From positions 1 through 61,526 of the forward strand of contig JAJYGH010000092.1 of the NCBI GenBank assembly GCA_021785175.1: a stretch of 61,526 bases of DNA. Reading direction: 5' to 3'. A model generated the notes under the pieces. It was not told where the DNA came from. It did not search any database and worked only from the letters and a program-made list of their open reading frames with translations. Source of the DNA: Chloroflexota bacterium (GTDB lineage: Bacteria; Chloroflexota; Limnocylindria; Limnocylindrales; CSP1-4). Shown here piece by piece: positions 1 to 8,613 of the stretch (within the stretch, counting starts at the first letter, position 1; every line of letters starts with the position of its first letter). Position numbers and translations under genes: made by a program.

Positions 1-1316
1 CGGGACGCCGCCGTGTCGCGCGCGTCGAGCAGCTGGTAGACGATGATCGCGCCGAGGGCCGCGGTCCCGATCCCGCCGAGCTCGAAGTTGCCGGCCTTGA
101 TCGTGAGGTTGCCCGCGCCGAGCGTCAGCGCGACGGCGGCCGTGATCAGGTTCTTGGTCTGGCCGAAGTCGACGTGGTTCTCGACCCAGATCCGGCCGCC
201 GGTGGTCGCGATGAGCCCGAACAGCACGATCGCCAGGCCGCCGATGACCGGCGTCGGGATGGTCCCGATCAGCGCGCCGAACTTCGGCGAGAAGCCCATC
301 GCGATCGCGACGACGGCCGCGATGAGGAACACGAGCGTCGAGTAGATCCGCGTGACGGCCATCACGCCGATGTTCTCGGCGTAGGTCGTGACGCCGGTGC
401 CGCCGCCGAAGCCGGCCACCATCGTCGCGAGGCCGTCGCCCAGGAACGCGCGGCCGATGTACGGATCGAGGTTGCGCTCGGTCATCGCCGCGACGGCCTT
501 CACGTGGCCGAGGTTCTCGGCGACCAGGACGATCGCGACAGGCGCGATGAGCGCGATCGCGTTCGGCGTGAACGTCGGGGCGGTGAAGTGCGGCATGCCG
601 ATCCAGGCCGCGCGCTCGAGCGTCCCGAAGTCGATCCTGGCGGACGTCATGCCGAGCCCGTTGGCGAGGATGAGGTACGCGACGTACCCGACGATCCCGC
701 CGACGAGGATCGGCAGGCGGCGCAGCGAGGGCGGGGCGTAGACGGCGATGATCGCGACGACGAGCGTCGTGAAGAGCCCGACGGTCGTCGTGAACGGGTC
801 GAGCCTGGCGCCCGTGACGTCGGTGACGGCGACCCCGGCGAGGTTGAGGCCGATCACCGCGACGACGGCGCCGGTCACCACGGGCGGCATGAGCCGCTCG
901 ACCCAGCGGTACCCGATCGTCATGACGACGAGGCCGATCACGGCGTAGGCCGCGCCCGCGGCGATGATCCCGCCGAGCGCGACCGGGACGTGGGGGTTCG
1001 CCCCGGTGCCGGCGTACGCGGTCGCCGCGATGACGACGGCGATGAACGAGAAGCTCGAGCCGAGGTAGCTCGGGATCCGGCCACCGACGACGAAGTAGAA
1101 GATGAGCGTCCCGATGCCCGAGAACAGGATCGCGGTGTTGGGGTCGAAGCCCATGAGCAGCGGGCCGAGCACCGTCGACCCGAACATCGCGAAGATGTGC
1201 TGCACGCCGAGGGCGACGCTCTGCCCCCACGGCAGGCGCTCGTCGGGCGCCACGATGCCGCCGCCCCGTTTCTCGGTCCACCTGAAGAGCGCGCCGAACG
1301 GGCTGGTCTGTTGCAT
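1..1316 (-). CDS. NCS2-family xanthine/uracil permease (C-terminus cut by window edge)
   Basis: Inner-membrane nucleobase symporter of the NCS2 (UraA/PbuX) family. The visible 438 codons start MQQTSPFGALFRW and read through repeated hydrophobic helices, with typical stretches such as LGVQHIFAMFGSTVLGPLL near the N-terminus and AENLGHVKAVAAM and GFGGGTGVTTYAENIG in the second half. UraA-type proteins are about 430 residues, so the gene is nearly complete although its stop lies outside the window. The ATG at 1316-1314 is preceded by a GGAGG Shine-Dalgarno. It is the last gene of the minus-strand import block, 182 bp after the nucleoside permease. The substrate (xanthine, urate or uracil) cannot be read from sequence; context favours a purine base. 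Confidence 0.9.
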   Translation of the reverse strand, partial: MQQTSPFGALFRWTEKRGGGIVAPDERLPWGQSVALGVQHIFAMFGSTVLGPLLMGFDPNTAILFSGIGTLIFYFVVGGRIPSYLGSSFSFIAVVIAATAYAGTGANPHVPVALGGIIAAGAAYAVIGLVVMTIGYRWVERLMPPVVTGAVVAVIGLNLAGVAVTDVTGARLDPFTTTVGLFTTLVVAIIAVYAPPSLRRLPILVGGIVGYVAYLILANGLGMTSARIDFGTLERAAWIGMPHFTAPTFTPNAIALIAPVAIVLVAENLGHVKAVAAMTERNLDPYIGRAFLGDGLATMVAGFGGGTGVTTYAENIGVMAVTRIYSTLVFLIAAVVAIAMGFSPKFGALIGTIPTPVIGGLAIVLFGLIATTGGRIWVENHVDFGQTKNLITAAVALTLGAGNLTIKAGNFELGGIGTAALGAIIVYQLLDARDTAAS

Positions 1317-1498
1317 GGGGGAGCCTCCTCGACCCTGGCCTCGCGGTGCCTGCGCAGGATCACTCGTCCTGCCCTGGAGTCGACCGCCATGATAGCGGGC
1401 CCGGCGAGCGGTCCGCCCGACGCTTCAGGCGACGCGTCCCGCCCGTCGCGGCCTCCCGGCGACGAGTCTGGCGCTCCCCCCTGCGACCGGTGTTCGGC

Positions 1499-2458
1499 TC
1501 AGCCCTCCTCGCGGACGTACGGCACGCCGAGTGCCGCCGGCGTCCCGATCCGGCGCCTGGCCATCGTCGTGGACGCGCCGGCCAGCACGACGATCGTCAT
1601 GAGGTACGGCAGCGACGAGAAGATCTCCGACGGCATCTGGACGCCGTACGCCTGCAGCGTGAAGCCCAGGCTCGACAGCGCGCCGAACAGGTACGCCCCG
1701 AGGACGAGCACGTCGGGTCGCCAGAACGCGAAGATCACGAGCGCGATGGCGATCCAGCCCACGCCGGCCGTGAGCCCCGCGGTCCAGATCGGCGCGATCG
1801 CGAGCGTGAAGTACGCACCGCCGAGCCCGGCCAGGGCGCCGCCGACGATCGTATGCACGTAGCGGTACTTCGTCACGTTCACGCCCATCGCGTCGGCCGA
1901 CCGCGGCGCCTCGCCGACGGCCCGGAGGTAGAGCCCGGTGCGGGTCCGGTACAGGTACCAGGTCACGAGGATCACGAGGCCCCAGGACAGGTACACGAAC
2001 GGGTCCTGGTCGAACAGGATCGGCCCGATGATCGGCACCTCGCCGAGCCCGAGCAGGTCGACACGGTTCAGCTGGTGCAGCCCGTGCTGGCCGCCGATGT
2101 TCCAGACCTGGCCGGCGTACGTGGACAGCCCGATGACGCCGGCGAAGATGGTCAGCGCGAGGCCCGAGACGATCTGGTTGACGCGGACCGTGATCGAGAG
2201 GAACGCGTGGATGAGCGCCATCGACCCGCCCGCGAGCGCCGCGACGACCATGGCAACGATGAGGACGATCCACCCCGGCCCGCCCAGCTGCTGCGACGCG
2301 TAGAAGCCGGTCACGGCGCCCATCAGCATCATGCCCTCGACGCCGAGGTTGAGGACGCCCGACCGCTCGGCGAGCAACTCGCCCAGGCCCGCGAGCACGA
2401 GCGGCGTCCCGTAGACGATCGCGGAGACGATCAGCGAAACAACGAGGTCCGTGTTCAC
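1499..2458 (-). CDS. Nucleoside ABC transporter permease (second permease of transporter A)
   Basis: Inner-membrane permease of the BPD_transp_2 family, like NupQ/YufQ of nucleoside importers; 319 residues. It is strongly hydrophobic throughout. The conserved N-terminal block LGELLAERSGVLNLGVEGMM and the cytoplasmic loop AVGEAPRSADAMGVNVTKY are typical of this family. I chose GTG 2458 because it overlaps the stop of the preceding permease (GTGA, 2458-2455), which implies translational coupling. Reading further upstream enters the coding sequence of that neighbour in another frame. It is the fourth gene of a BMP lipoprotein-ATPase-permease-permease operon. The nucleoside or purine-base substrate is inferred from family and context. 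Confidence 0.92.
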   Translation of the reverse strand: MNTDLVVSLIVSAIVYGTPLVLAGLGELLAERSGVLNLGVEGMMLMGAVTGFYASQQLGGPGWIVLIVAMVVAALAGGSMALIHAFLSITVRVNQIVSGLALTIFAGVIGLSTYAGQVWNIGGQHGLHQLNRVDLLGLGEVPIIGPILFDQDPFVYLSWGLVILVTWYLYRTRTGLYLRAVGEAPRSADAMGVNVTKYRYVHTIVGGALAGLGGAYFTLAIAPIWTAGLTAGVGWIAIALVIFAFWRPDVLVLGAYLFGALSSLGFTLQAYGVQMPSEIFSSLPYLMTIVVLAGASTTMARRRIGTPAALGVPYVREEG

Positions 2459-3588
2459 GCGTCGGCCTCCGCGCCTGCAGCATCGAGCGGGGTGACGTGG
2501 CGCGGCTCGCGGCCGAACCGCAGCCGGTATCGCCCGAGGATCTCGCCCCCGAGCACGCTGAACAGGATGATGCCTTCCATCGTGCCGACGAGCCCGGACG
2601 GGAACGACGGCCCCTGGAGCGCGAAACCGGCATTCGTGAGCGCGCCGATGAAGATCGAGACGATGACGACGGCGAGCGGGTTGTACAGCGCGAGCGCCGC
2701 GACCACGATCCCCGTGTAGCCGTACTGGGCCTGCTCGAGCCCGCGCGGGTCGAGCACGTGTCCGAAGTCGCCGATCTGGCTCGCCCCGCCGAGGCCGGCA
2801 AGGGCGCCCGAGATCGCCATCACGGCAAGGATCGTGCGCTTCGTCCGCATCCCCGCGTACCGCGCGGCGTTCGGCGAGTCCGCCATGACCCGCATCTCGA
2901 ACCCGAAGCGCGTGGCCCGCACGAGCATGAACAGCAGGACGGCGAGGACCGTGGCGACCACGAACCCGAGCGGCAGCGTGAACGACCCGAGCTGGATGCC
3001 GGGCCACGTCGCAGCGGGGAGCAGGTTCTTGCCCTGCGGGAACACGAGCGCGGTCGGCGACGTCAGGTCGCGCCAGAACGACTGGCTGTCGTAGATGAGC
3101 AGGTACATCGCCAGGCCCGCGACGTAGTTGAGCATCAGCGAGACGAGGATCTCGTTGGTCTGCAGGTACGCGCGGAGGACGCCGGGGATCATCGCCCACA
3201 GCGCGCCGGCGACGATGCCGCCGGCCATCATCGCGACGATCACGAGCGGCTGCGACCAGCCGCCGAGCAGCAGGCCGACGCCCGACGCGCCGATCGCCCC
3301 CATGTACAGCTGCCCCTCGCCGCCGATGTTCCAGACGCGCATCCGGAAGGCGATCGCCACCGCGAGGCCGGTGAACAGGAGCGGCGTCGCGTACACGAAC
3401 GTCGCCGTCAGGCCGCCAGTCGACGTCAGCGACGCCGAGTAGATCTGTCGGTACGTCCCGAGCGCGTCGTGTCCCGACAGCTCGAGCACGATCCCGCTGA
3501 GGATCGCGGCCAGGATCAGCGACAGGAACGGCAGCGCGACGCGGAGCCACCGCGGAGCGTCCAGGCTGCGTTCGATCCGGAGGGTCAT
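2455..3588 (-). CDS. Nucleoside ABC transporter permease (first permease of transporter A)
   Basis: Inner-membrane permease of the BPD_transp_2 family (NupP/YufP-like); 377 residues. The N-terminus MTLRIERSLDAPRWLRVALP leads into a first helix. The block FTGLAVAIAFRMRVWNIGGE followed by GQLYMGAIGA is the family hallmark. The ATG at 3588 overlaps the stop of the ATPase gene (ATGA) and its own stop overlaps the next permease start, so the three genes are translationally coupled. It pairs with the following permease to form the heterodimeric channel of transporter A. Confidence 0.93.
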   Translation of the reverse strand: MTLRIERSLDAPRWLRVALPFLSLILAAILSGIVLELSGHDALGTYRQIYSASLTSTGGLTATFVYATPLLFTGLAVAIAFRMRVWNIGGEGQLYMGAIGASGVGLLLGGWSQPLVIVAMMAGGIVAGALWAMIPGVLRAYLQTNEILVSLMLNYVAGLAMYLLIYDSQSFWRDLTSPTALVFPQGKNLLPAATWPGIQLGSFTLPLGFVVATVLAVLLFMLVRATRFGFEMRVMADSPNAARYAGMRTKRTILAVMAISGALAGLGGASQIGDFGHVLDPRGLEQAQYGYTGIVVAALALYNPLAVVIVSIFIGALTNAGFALQGPSFPSGLVGTMEGIILFSVLGGEILGRYRLRFGREPRHVTPLDAAGAEADA

Positions 3589-5306
3589 GCGGCGCCCGCC
3601 ATCATCAATCCCAGTTCCTCATACGTGCAGCGGCCCGCATCGACGATGCCCGCGACGCGGCCCTCGTACAGCACCGCGATCCGGTCGGACAGTTCGACGA
3701 TCTCGTCGAGATCCTCGCTGATCAGCATGATCGCGGCCCCTCGCTCGGCCGCGCCGACCAGGACGCTCCGGACGTACTCCGTCGCTCCGACATCCAGGCC
3801 GCGGGTCGGGGACGCCGCGATGACGACGCGCGGCTCGGACGAGAGTTCGCGCGCCAGGACGACCTTCTGGACGTTGCCGCCCGACAGCTGCCGGACGAGC
3901 GCGTGCGGTCCGCTCGCGCGGATGTCGAAGCGCTCCATGAGCGAGACCGCTTCGGCGTCGGCGCGGCTCATGAGCAGGACCGGGCCGGCATGCGCGGCGC
4001 CGCTCCGATACGCCTTCAGGATGAGGTTCTCGGTCACCGAGAGGCTCGGGGACACGCCCGTCCCCATCCGATCCTCCGGGACGAAGGCGATCCCGCGCTC
4101 GATGGCGCCGCGAGCGTCGCCGCTCGTCAGCGGCTCGTCACCGACCCGCACGGACCCCTTCGTGTGCGGCCGCAGGCCCGCGATGACCTCGGCGAGTTCG
4201 CGCTGCCCGTTGCCGGCCACGCCCGCGATCCCGAGGATCTCCCCCGGCCGGATCCCAAGCGTCACGTCGAACAGCACCTGTCGCCCGAAGTCCCCGTCGG
4301 CGCAGACCGCGTCGAGGCGGAGCATGGGGGCGGGCGCCGGCGAGTCGACGGCACCCGATGCGTCCCCGATCCCGGCGACCGACGTGCCGGCCGTCGGAAC
4401 GCCCCCGGTCGGGAAGAACGAGCCAGTTCGGGGCCCGACAAGCGGCGCCTGGCTGCCCGACCCGGCGGTCGCCCTGCGCACGCGGCCTTCGGCCAGATCG
4501 TGGCCGACCATGAGCCGGGCGAGCTGCGAGGCGTCCGTGCCGGCGCGCTCGACCGTCGTCACCGAGCGGCCCTTCCGCAGGATCGTGACGCGGTCGGCGA
4601 TCTCGAGGACCTCCGGCAGCTTGTGCGAGATGAACACGACGGTGCGGTCGCCTGCGACCATCTCGCGCACGCTGGAGAACAGCTGCTCGATCTCGGCGGG
4701 CGTCAGGACCGTCGTCGGCTCGTCGAGGATCAGGATCCGCGCGTCGCGGTACAGCGCCTTCAGGATGTCGACGCGCTGCCGCTCCCCGAGGGACAGCTGC
4801 CAGACGCGTGCCCTCGGGTCGACGCGCACGTGGTACCGCTCCGCGATCTCGGTGATCTCGGCCTCCACCCGATGGGGCGAGTACCGGACGCCACCGGTCC
4901 GCGACCAGCCGAGGACGACGTTCTCGGCGACCGTGAGGCTGTCGACCAGGCTGAGGTGCTGGTGAACCATGAAGATGCCGGCCGCGTGCGCGTCGTGCGG
5001 CGACCGGAAGTGGACGGCCCGGCCGTCGATCGAGATGTCGCCCTCGTCGGGCCGGTAGAGCCCGGTGAGGATGTTGCAGAGAGTCGTCTTCCCGGCGCCG
5101 TTCTCGCCGAGCAGCGCGTGCACCTCGCCGCGCCGCGATTCGAACGTCACACGGTCGTTGGCGACGACGCCACCTGTGAACCGCTTGGTCACCCCCGAGG
5201 CCGCCACAGCCGGAGGGGGCCCGGCAGTGGCGGTTCCGGCGGGCGCGGGACCGGTCTCGACGTGAGTGGCCAACGTCGCTCCTTCGTGCACTGGTCCCAC
5301 CGTCAT
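3585..5306 (-). CDS. Nucleoside ABC transporter ATP-binding protein, two ABC domains (transporter A)
   Basis: Cytoplasmic ATPase of the RbsA/NupO type; 573 residues with two ABC domains in one chain. Domain 1 has a Walker A GENGAGKTT at about residues 67-75, a signature LSLGERQ and a Walker B ILILDEPTTVL. Domain 2 has the degenerate P-loop GVAGNGQRE without lysine, which is normal in this family, and the signature LSGGNVQK. An Ala/Gly/Pro-rich N-terminal extension of about 35 residues and a long linker between domains (about residues 255-310) are unusual. It starts 10 bp after the lipoprotein gene and is coupled by ATGA to the permease. It powers uptake of the ligand bound by the neighbouring BMP lipoprotein. 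Confidence 0.94.
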   Translation of the reverse strand: MTVGPVHEGATLATHVETGPAPAGTATAGPPPAVAASGVTKRFTGGVVANDRVTFESRRGEVHALLGENGAGKTTLCNILTGLYRPDEGDISIDGRAVHFRSPHDAHAAGIFMVHQHLSLVDSLTVAENVVLGWSRTGGVRYSPHRVEAEITEIAERYHVRVDPRARVWQLSLGERQRVDILKALYRDARILILDEPTTVLTPAEIEQLFSSVREMVAGDRTVVFISHKLPEVLEIADRVTILRKGRSVTTVERAGTDASQLARLMVGHDLAEGRVRRATAGSGSQAPLVGPRTGSFFPTGGVPTAGTSVAGIGDASGAVDSPAPAPMLRLDAVCADGDFGRQVLFDVTLGIRPGEILGIAGVAGNGQRELAEVIAGLRPHTKGSVRVGDEPLTSGDARGAIERGIAFVPEDRMGTGVSPSLSVTENLILKAYRSGAAHAGPVLLMSRADAEAVSLMERFDIRASGPHALVRQLSGGNVQKVVLARELSSEPRVVIAASPTRGLDVGATEYVRSVLVGAAERGAAIMLISEDLDEIVELSDRIAVLYEGRVAGIVDAGRCTYEELGLMMAGAA

Positions 5307-5316
5307 GCTCGATGTC

Positions 5317-6618
5317 CTAGCCTTTCGCGCTCCCGATGACCCCCTGGACGAACCAGTCGATGGAGTACTTGGAGAGGCCGGTCGTGGTGTAGACGGGGAG
5401 CGTCGTCCCGGCTGGGACGCCGATCGAGCCGTCCTGCTTGGTGATGGGTCCGGTGAAGGGGTCGAATGTGCCGGCCTTCATCGCCGCTTCCTTGGCGAGG
5501 ATCGCCTGCTGCGTGGCCTGGCTCACCGACTGGCCGAAGGGGGCCATGACGACGAAGTCGTCGTTGAAGCCGCCGTAGTAGAAGTGCGTCTTCCAGGTGC
5601 CGTTCATGGCCGCGGCGACTTCCCGGGTGTAGTACGGGCCCCAGTTGTACGTGGTGGCAGTGAGCCACGCGTTGGGGGCAAAGGACTCCTGGTTCGAGTC
5701 GTAGCCGGTCCACTTGAGACCTGCCGCGGCCGCGACCTGCCCGGTCGTCGGGCTGTCCTGGCCGTCGCCCAGAACATCGACGCCCTTCGCGACGAGGCTC
5801 TCGGCTGCCTGGCGCTCCTTGGCCGGGTCGAACCACGTGTTCGTCCAGACGACCTGGACCGTTGCGTTCGGGTTCATCGAGCGCGCGCCCATCGTGTAGG
5901 CGTCGATCTCGCGGATGACCTCGGGGATCGCGAACGGGGCGACGAAGCCGATCTTGCCGTTCTTCGTCGCGGCGCCCGCCGCCATGCCGGACAGGTAGTC
6001 GCCGTTCTCACCGGCGCCGTAGTACTCGGCGAGGTTGGCCGACTGCTCGGTGCCTGTCGCCATCTCGAACAGCACGTTCGGGTACTTCTGCGCGGCCGCG
6101 ACGAACGACGGCTGGAACCCGAACGAGGTCCCGAAAATGATGTTCGCGCCCTGGTTCACCAGCTGCGTGATGACCTGCGCGCACTGCGGCCCCTCGGGCA
6201 CGTTCTCCTTGAACATCGTCTCGACGCGACCGCCGAACGCCGTCTGGACGGCCAGGCGTCCGACGTCATGAGCGTGCGTCCATCCCGCGTCGCTCGCGGC
6301 GCCGACATAGATGAACGCCGCCTTGAACGGATGGCTCGTCGTCCACTTGGCCGCCGCATCAGGCGTCAGGCTCGGCACCGCCGCCGCCGCGGCAGATGCG
6401 CCCGGCGCGACGGATGCTGCCGCCGAAGATGCCGGCGCGACCGACGCCGGCGCGACCGATGCCGGCGCGACCGACGCCGGCGCGACCGATGCCGGCGCGA
6501 CGGATGCCGTCGTTCCGGTCGACGGCGCCGTCGTCGTGCCCGTGGAGCCGCACCCTGCGGCCAGTGCTGCGATGACCGCGATCGCCATGACAGAGCGTGT
6601 CGTGCGTGTCCCGCTCAA
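5317..6618 (-). CDS. BMP-family (PnrA/Med-like) substrate-binding lipoprotein, transporter A
   Basis: Membrane-anchored ligand-binding protein of the BMP/PnrA family, which binds purine nucleosides in characterised members; 433 residues. A signal peptide ends in the lipobox LAAGC (cysteine 23). Next comes a Ser/Ala/Pro linker with repeated VAPAS units, then the binding domain from about residue 85 (FKAAFIYVGAASDAGWTHAHDVGR), with NIIFGTSFGFQPSF and the ligand-loop region YYGAGENGDYLSGMAAG. The start is TTG at 6618: a GGAGG lies 7 nt upstream, whereas the internal ATG (Met 11) would remove the basic N-region of the signal peptide. It is the first gene of transporter A. Confidence 0.92.
   Translation of the reverse strand: MSGTRTTRSVMAIAVIAALAAGCGSTGTTTAPSTGTTASVAPASVAPASVAPASVAPASVAPASSAAASVAPGASAAAAAVPSLTPDAAAKWTTSHPFKAAFIYVGAASDAGWTHAHDVGRLAVQTAFGGRVETMFKENVPEGPQCAQVITQLVNQGANIIFGTSFGFQPSFVAAAQKYPNVLFEMATGTEQSANLAEYYGAGENGDYLSGMAAGAATKNGKIGFVAPFAIPEVIREIDAYTMGARSMNPNATVQVVWTNTWFDPAKERQAAESLVAKGVDVLGDGQDSPTTGQVAAAAGLKWTGYDSNQESFAPNAWLTATTYNWGPYYTREVAAAMNGTWKTHFYYGGFNDDFVVMAPFGQSVSQATQQAILAKEAAMKAGTFDPFTGPITKQDGSIGVPAGTTLPVYTTTGLSKYSIDWFVQGVIGSAKG
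6431..6505. repeat. Five tandem 15-bp units encoding the VAPAS linker
   Basis: Five near-identical 15-bp units (GCCGGCGCGACCGAC or ...GAT on the plus strand) lie inside the lipoprotein gene and encode the pentapeptide VAPAS on the minus strand. Only the last base of each unit and one base of unit 5 vary. Such repeats can change copy number by slippage and would lengthen or shorten the tether between lipid anchor and binding domain. Confidence 0.9.
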
Positions 6619-6912
6619 TGTCCCGCCTCCTGCTTGCGTGATCGTTTGCTCCCCACTGATGGCTGGTCCTCATGGTCGCCGCCCGAGCCCGCGCTCGCGT
6701 CCCGGATTGCGTCCGGGGTCGACTGCCGAGACCCCCCATGCCTCGCAGCCGACCGAGCTGGCCGGCGGCAGTGCGCGCACCTCCTCTCGATCAGAGCGCG
6801 GCCGACCTGCGGCCGCCGCTGTGCATCATGGACCGGCGGAACCGACCGCCGCTGCCCCATCCCGCGCCCGAGGAGACGGGTCGGCCTCCCCAGGGCGCCT
6901 CCAACCGCGCGA
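6619..6912. other. Intergenic region between the two nucleoside transporters
   Basis: These 294 bp separate the ATPase of transporter B from the lipoprotein of transporter A, both on the minus strand. No supported gene is present. A small inverted repeat CCGGGA/TCCCGG-type hairpin lies at about 6701-6717 and the Shine-Dalgarno of the lipoprotein at 6626-6630. The gap is larger than any other in this block, so a second promoter or a processing site is possible, but I see no clear -35/-10 pair and no copy of the 21-bp operator. Confidence 0.5.
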
Positions 6913-8574
6913 TCATGTCGTCGCCCGCGCAGCAGCCGCCGCGTTCGCGGCGTCGGGACGGATGCCCGCCATCATCAGGCCGATCTCCGCGCGCGTGCTC
7001 GCGTCCGGCCGCGCCTCGCCGATGACCGACCCCTCGTACATCACGAGGATCCGGTCGGCCAGGGACATGACCTCGTCGAGGTCCTCCGAGACGATCAGGA
7101 CGGCCGTCCCGCGCGCCCGCTGCTCCCTGAGTCGCTCGTGGATGTACCGCGCCGCCGCGACGTCGATCCCGCGCGTCGGTTGGGCGACCAGGAGAACGCG
7201 CGGCTCGCGCGAGAGCTCGCGGGCCATGATGAGCTTCTGGATGTTGCCGCCGGACAGCGTCCGCGTGGGGGTGTCGAGCGAGGGGGTCCGGATGTCGAAC
7301 GCCTCGACGAGCGACTGGCAGTGGCGGCGGATCTCGCGGCCGCGCAGGAAGCCGAGCCGTGAGAACGCGGGCGCGGTGCTGTCGACGAGGAGCAGGTTCT
7401 CGGCGACGCTGAAGTCCGCCACGACCCCATCCCGCGTGCGCTCCTCCGGGACGTACCCGAGCCCGACCGCGCGGGCCCGTGCCGGGTTTGCGCCGGTCAG
7501 CTCGGTGCCGTCCAGGACGATCGATCCGCTCGTGCTGCGCCGCACTCCGGAGATCGCCTCCGCGAGCTCGCGCTGGCCATTGCCGGACACGCCGGCGATC
7601 CCGACGATCTCGCCGCCTCGCACCTCGAGGCCCAGGCCGCGGACGGCGTCCGTGCCGCGGTCGCCGGGCACGGTCAGGTCGCGCACGACGAGCCGGGGCG
7701 GGGTTGTCGCGACAGCCGGCGCGGGCGGTGCCTGGCCGGCCGCGGGGGTCAGCCCGACGATCGCCGCGTCGGACAGCGCCTCGCCCGTCGCCACCGCCGC
7801 CCGTTCGGGTGCCAGGGCGTGCCCGACCATCATCTCGACCAGGATGTCGCGCGTGGCCGCGGACGCCGGCAGCGTGCCGACCCGGTGGCCGTGGCGGAGG
7901 ACGGTGATGCGGGTCGACAGCCCGAGCACCTCGCGCACCTTGTGGGAGATGAACACGAGCCCCTTGCCGTCCTGCGCCATCTGACGGAGCACGGCGATCA
8001 GGTCGTCGACCTCCTGCGGGGTCAGCACGGCCGTCGGCTCGTCGAGGATCAGCAACGCGACGTTGCGGTACAGCGCCTTCAGGATCTCGACCCGCTGGCG
8101 CTCGCCCACGGAGAGCTGCCAGACGACGGCGTTCGGATCGACCCGCAGGTGGTACGTCTCGGACAGCTCGCGGATCCGCTCGGACACGCGGCCGGGATCG
8201 GTGAGCGGCCCGCGGGACGACGGCAGGCCGAGCGCGACGTTGTCCGCGACCGACAGCGTGTTCACCAGCATGAAGTGCTGATGGATCATCCCGATGCCGT
8301 GGCGGATCGCGTCCGCGGGCGACCCGATCGTCACGGGCGAGCCGTGCATGCGGATCTCGCCGGCGTCAGGTCGGTGGAAGCCGTACAGGACGCGCATCAG
8401 CGTGCTCTTGCCCGCCCCGTTCTCGCCAAACAGGCTGTGGACCTCGCCCGCTTGCACGTCGAAGTCCACGCCGTCGTTGGCCACGACCCCGGCGAACCGC
8501 TTCGTGATGCCGCGCATCTCGAGGAGCGGCGCGTCGGTCCGATCGGTCGGTTCGGCCGGGATCGTGGCGTTCAT
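6913..8574 (-). CDS. Nucleoside ABC transporter ATP-binding protein, two ABC domains (transporter B)
   Basis: Second RbsA/NupO-type ATPase; 553 residues, clearly paralogous to the one in transporter A. Domain 1 has a Walker A GENGAGKST, signature LSVGERQ and Walker B LLILDEPTAVL. Domain 2 again has a lysine-less P-loop (GVSGNGQRE) and the signature LSGGNIQK. The ATG at 8574 has a GGAAGG Shine-Dalgarno 7 nt upstream. It follows the BMP lipoprotein by 39 bp. Differences from the A copy lie mainly in the interdomain linker and termini, so the two are probably not a recent duplication. Confidence 0.94.
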   Translation of the reverse strand: MNATIPAEPTDRTDAPLLEMRGITKRFAGVVANDGVDFDVQAGEVHSLFGENGAGKSTLMRVLYGFHRPDAGEIRMHGSPVTIGSPADAIRHGIGMIHQHFMLVNTLSVADNVALGLPSSRGPLTDPGRVSERIRELSETYHLRVDPNAVVWQLSVGERQRVEILKALYRNVALLILDEPTAVLTPQEVDDLIAVLRQMAQDGKGLVFISHKVREVLGLSTRITVLRHGHRVGTLPASAATRDILVEMMVGHALAPERAAVATGEALSDAAIVGLTPAAGQAPPAPAVATTPPRLVVRDLTVPGDRGTDAVRGLGLEVRGGEIVGIAGVSGNGQRELAEAISGVRRSTSGSIVLDGTELTGANPARARAVGLGYVPEERTRDGVVADFSVAENLLLVDSTAPAFSRLGFLRGREIRRHCQSLVEAFDIRTPSLDTPTRTLSGGNIQKLIMARELSREPRVLLVAQPTRGIDVAAARYIHERLREQRARGTAVLIVSEDLDEVMSLADRILVMYEGSVIGEARPDASTRAEIGLMMAGIRPDAANAAAAARATT

Positions 8575-8613
8575 GGTCAGCCTTCCGTCAGGGTCGAGTC
8601 GCGCGACGGGCGA

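Noticed and set aside
174-1862. Very long plus-strand reading frame (about 560 codons) opposite the NCS2 and permease genes
   Set aside because: Composition is almost only Arg/Asp/Gly/Pro/Ala, as expected from the antisense of GC-rich codons; the minus strand encodes clear membrane proteins.
2497-4965. Plus-strand open frame of more than 800 codons opposite transporter A
   Set aside because: Shadow of the permease and ATPase genes; no motif and no ribosome-binding site.
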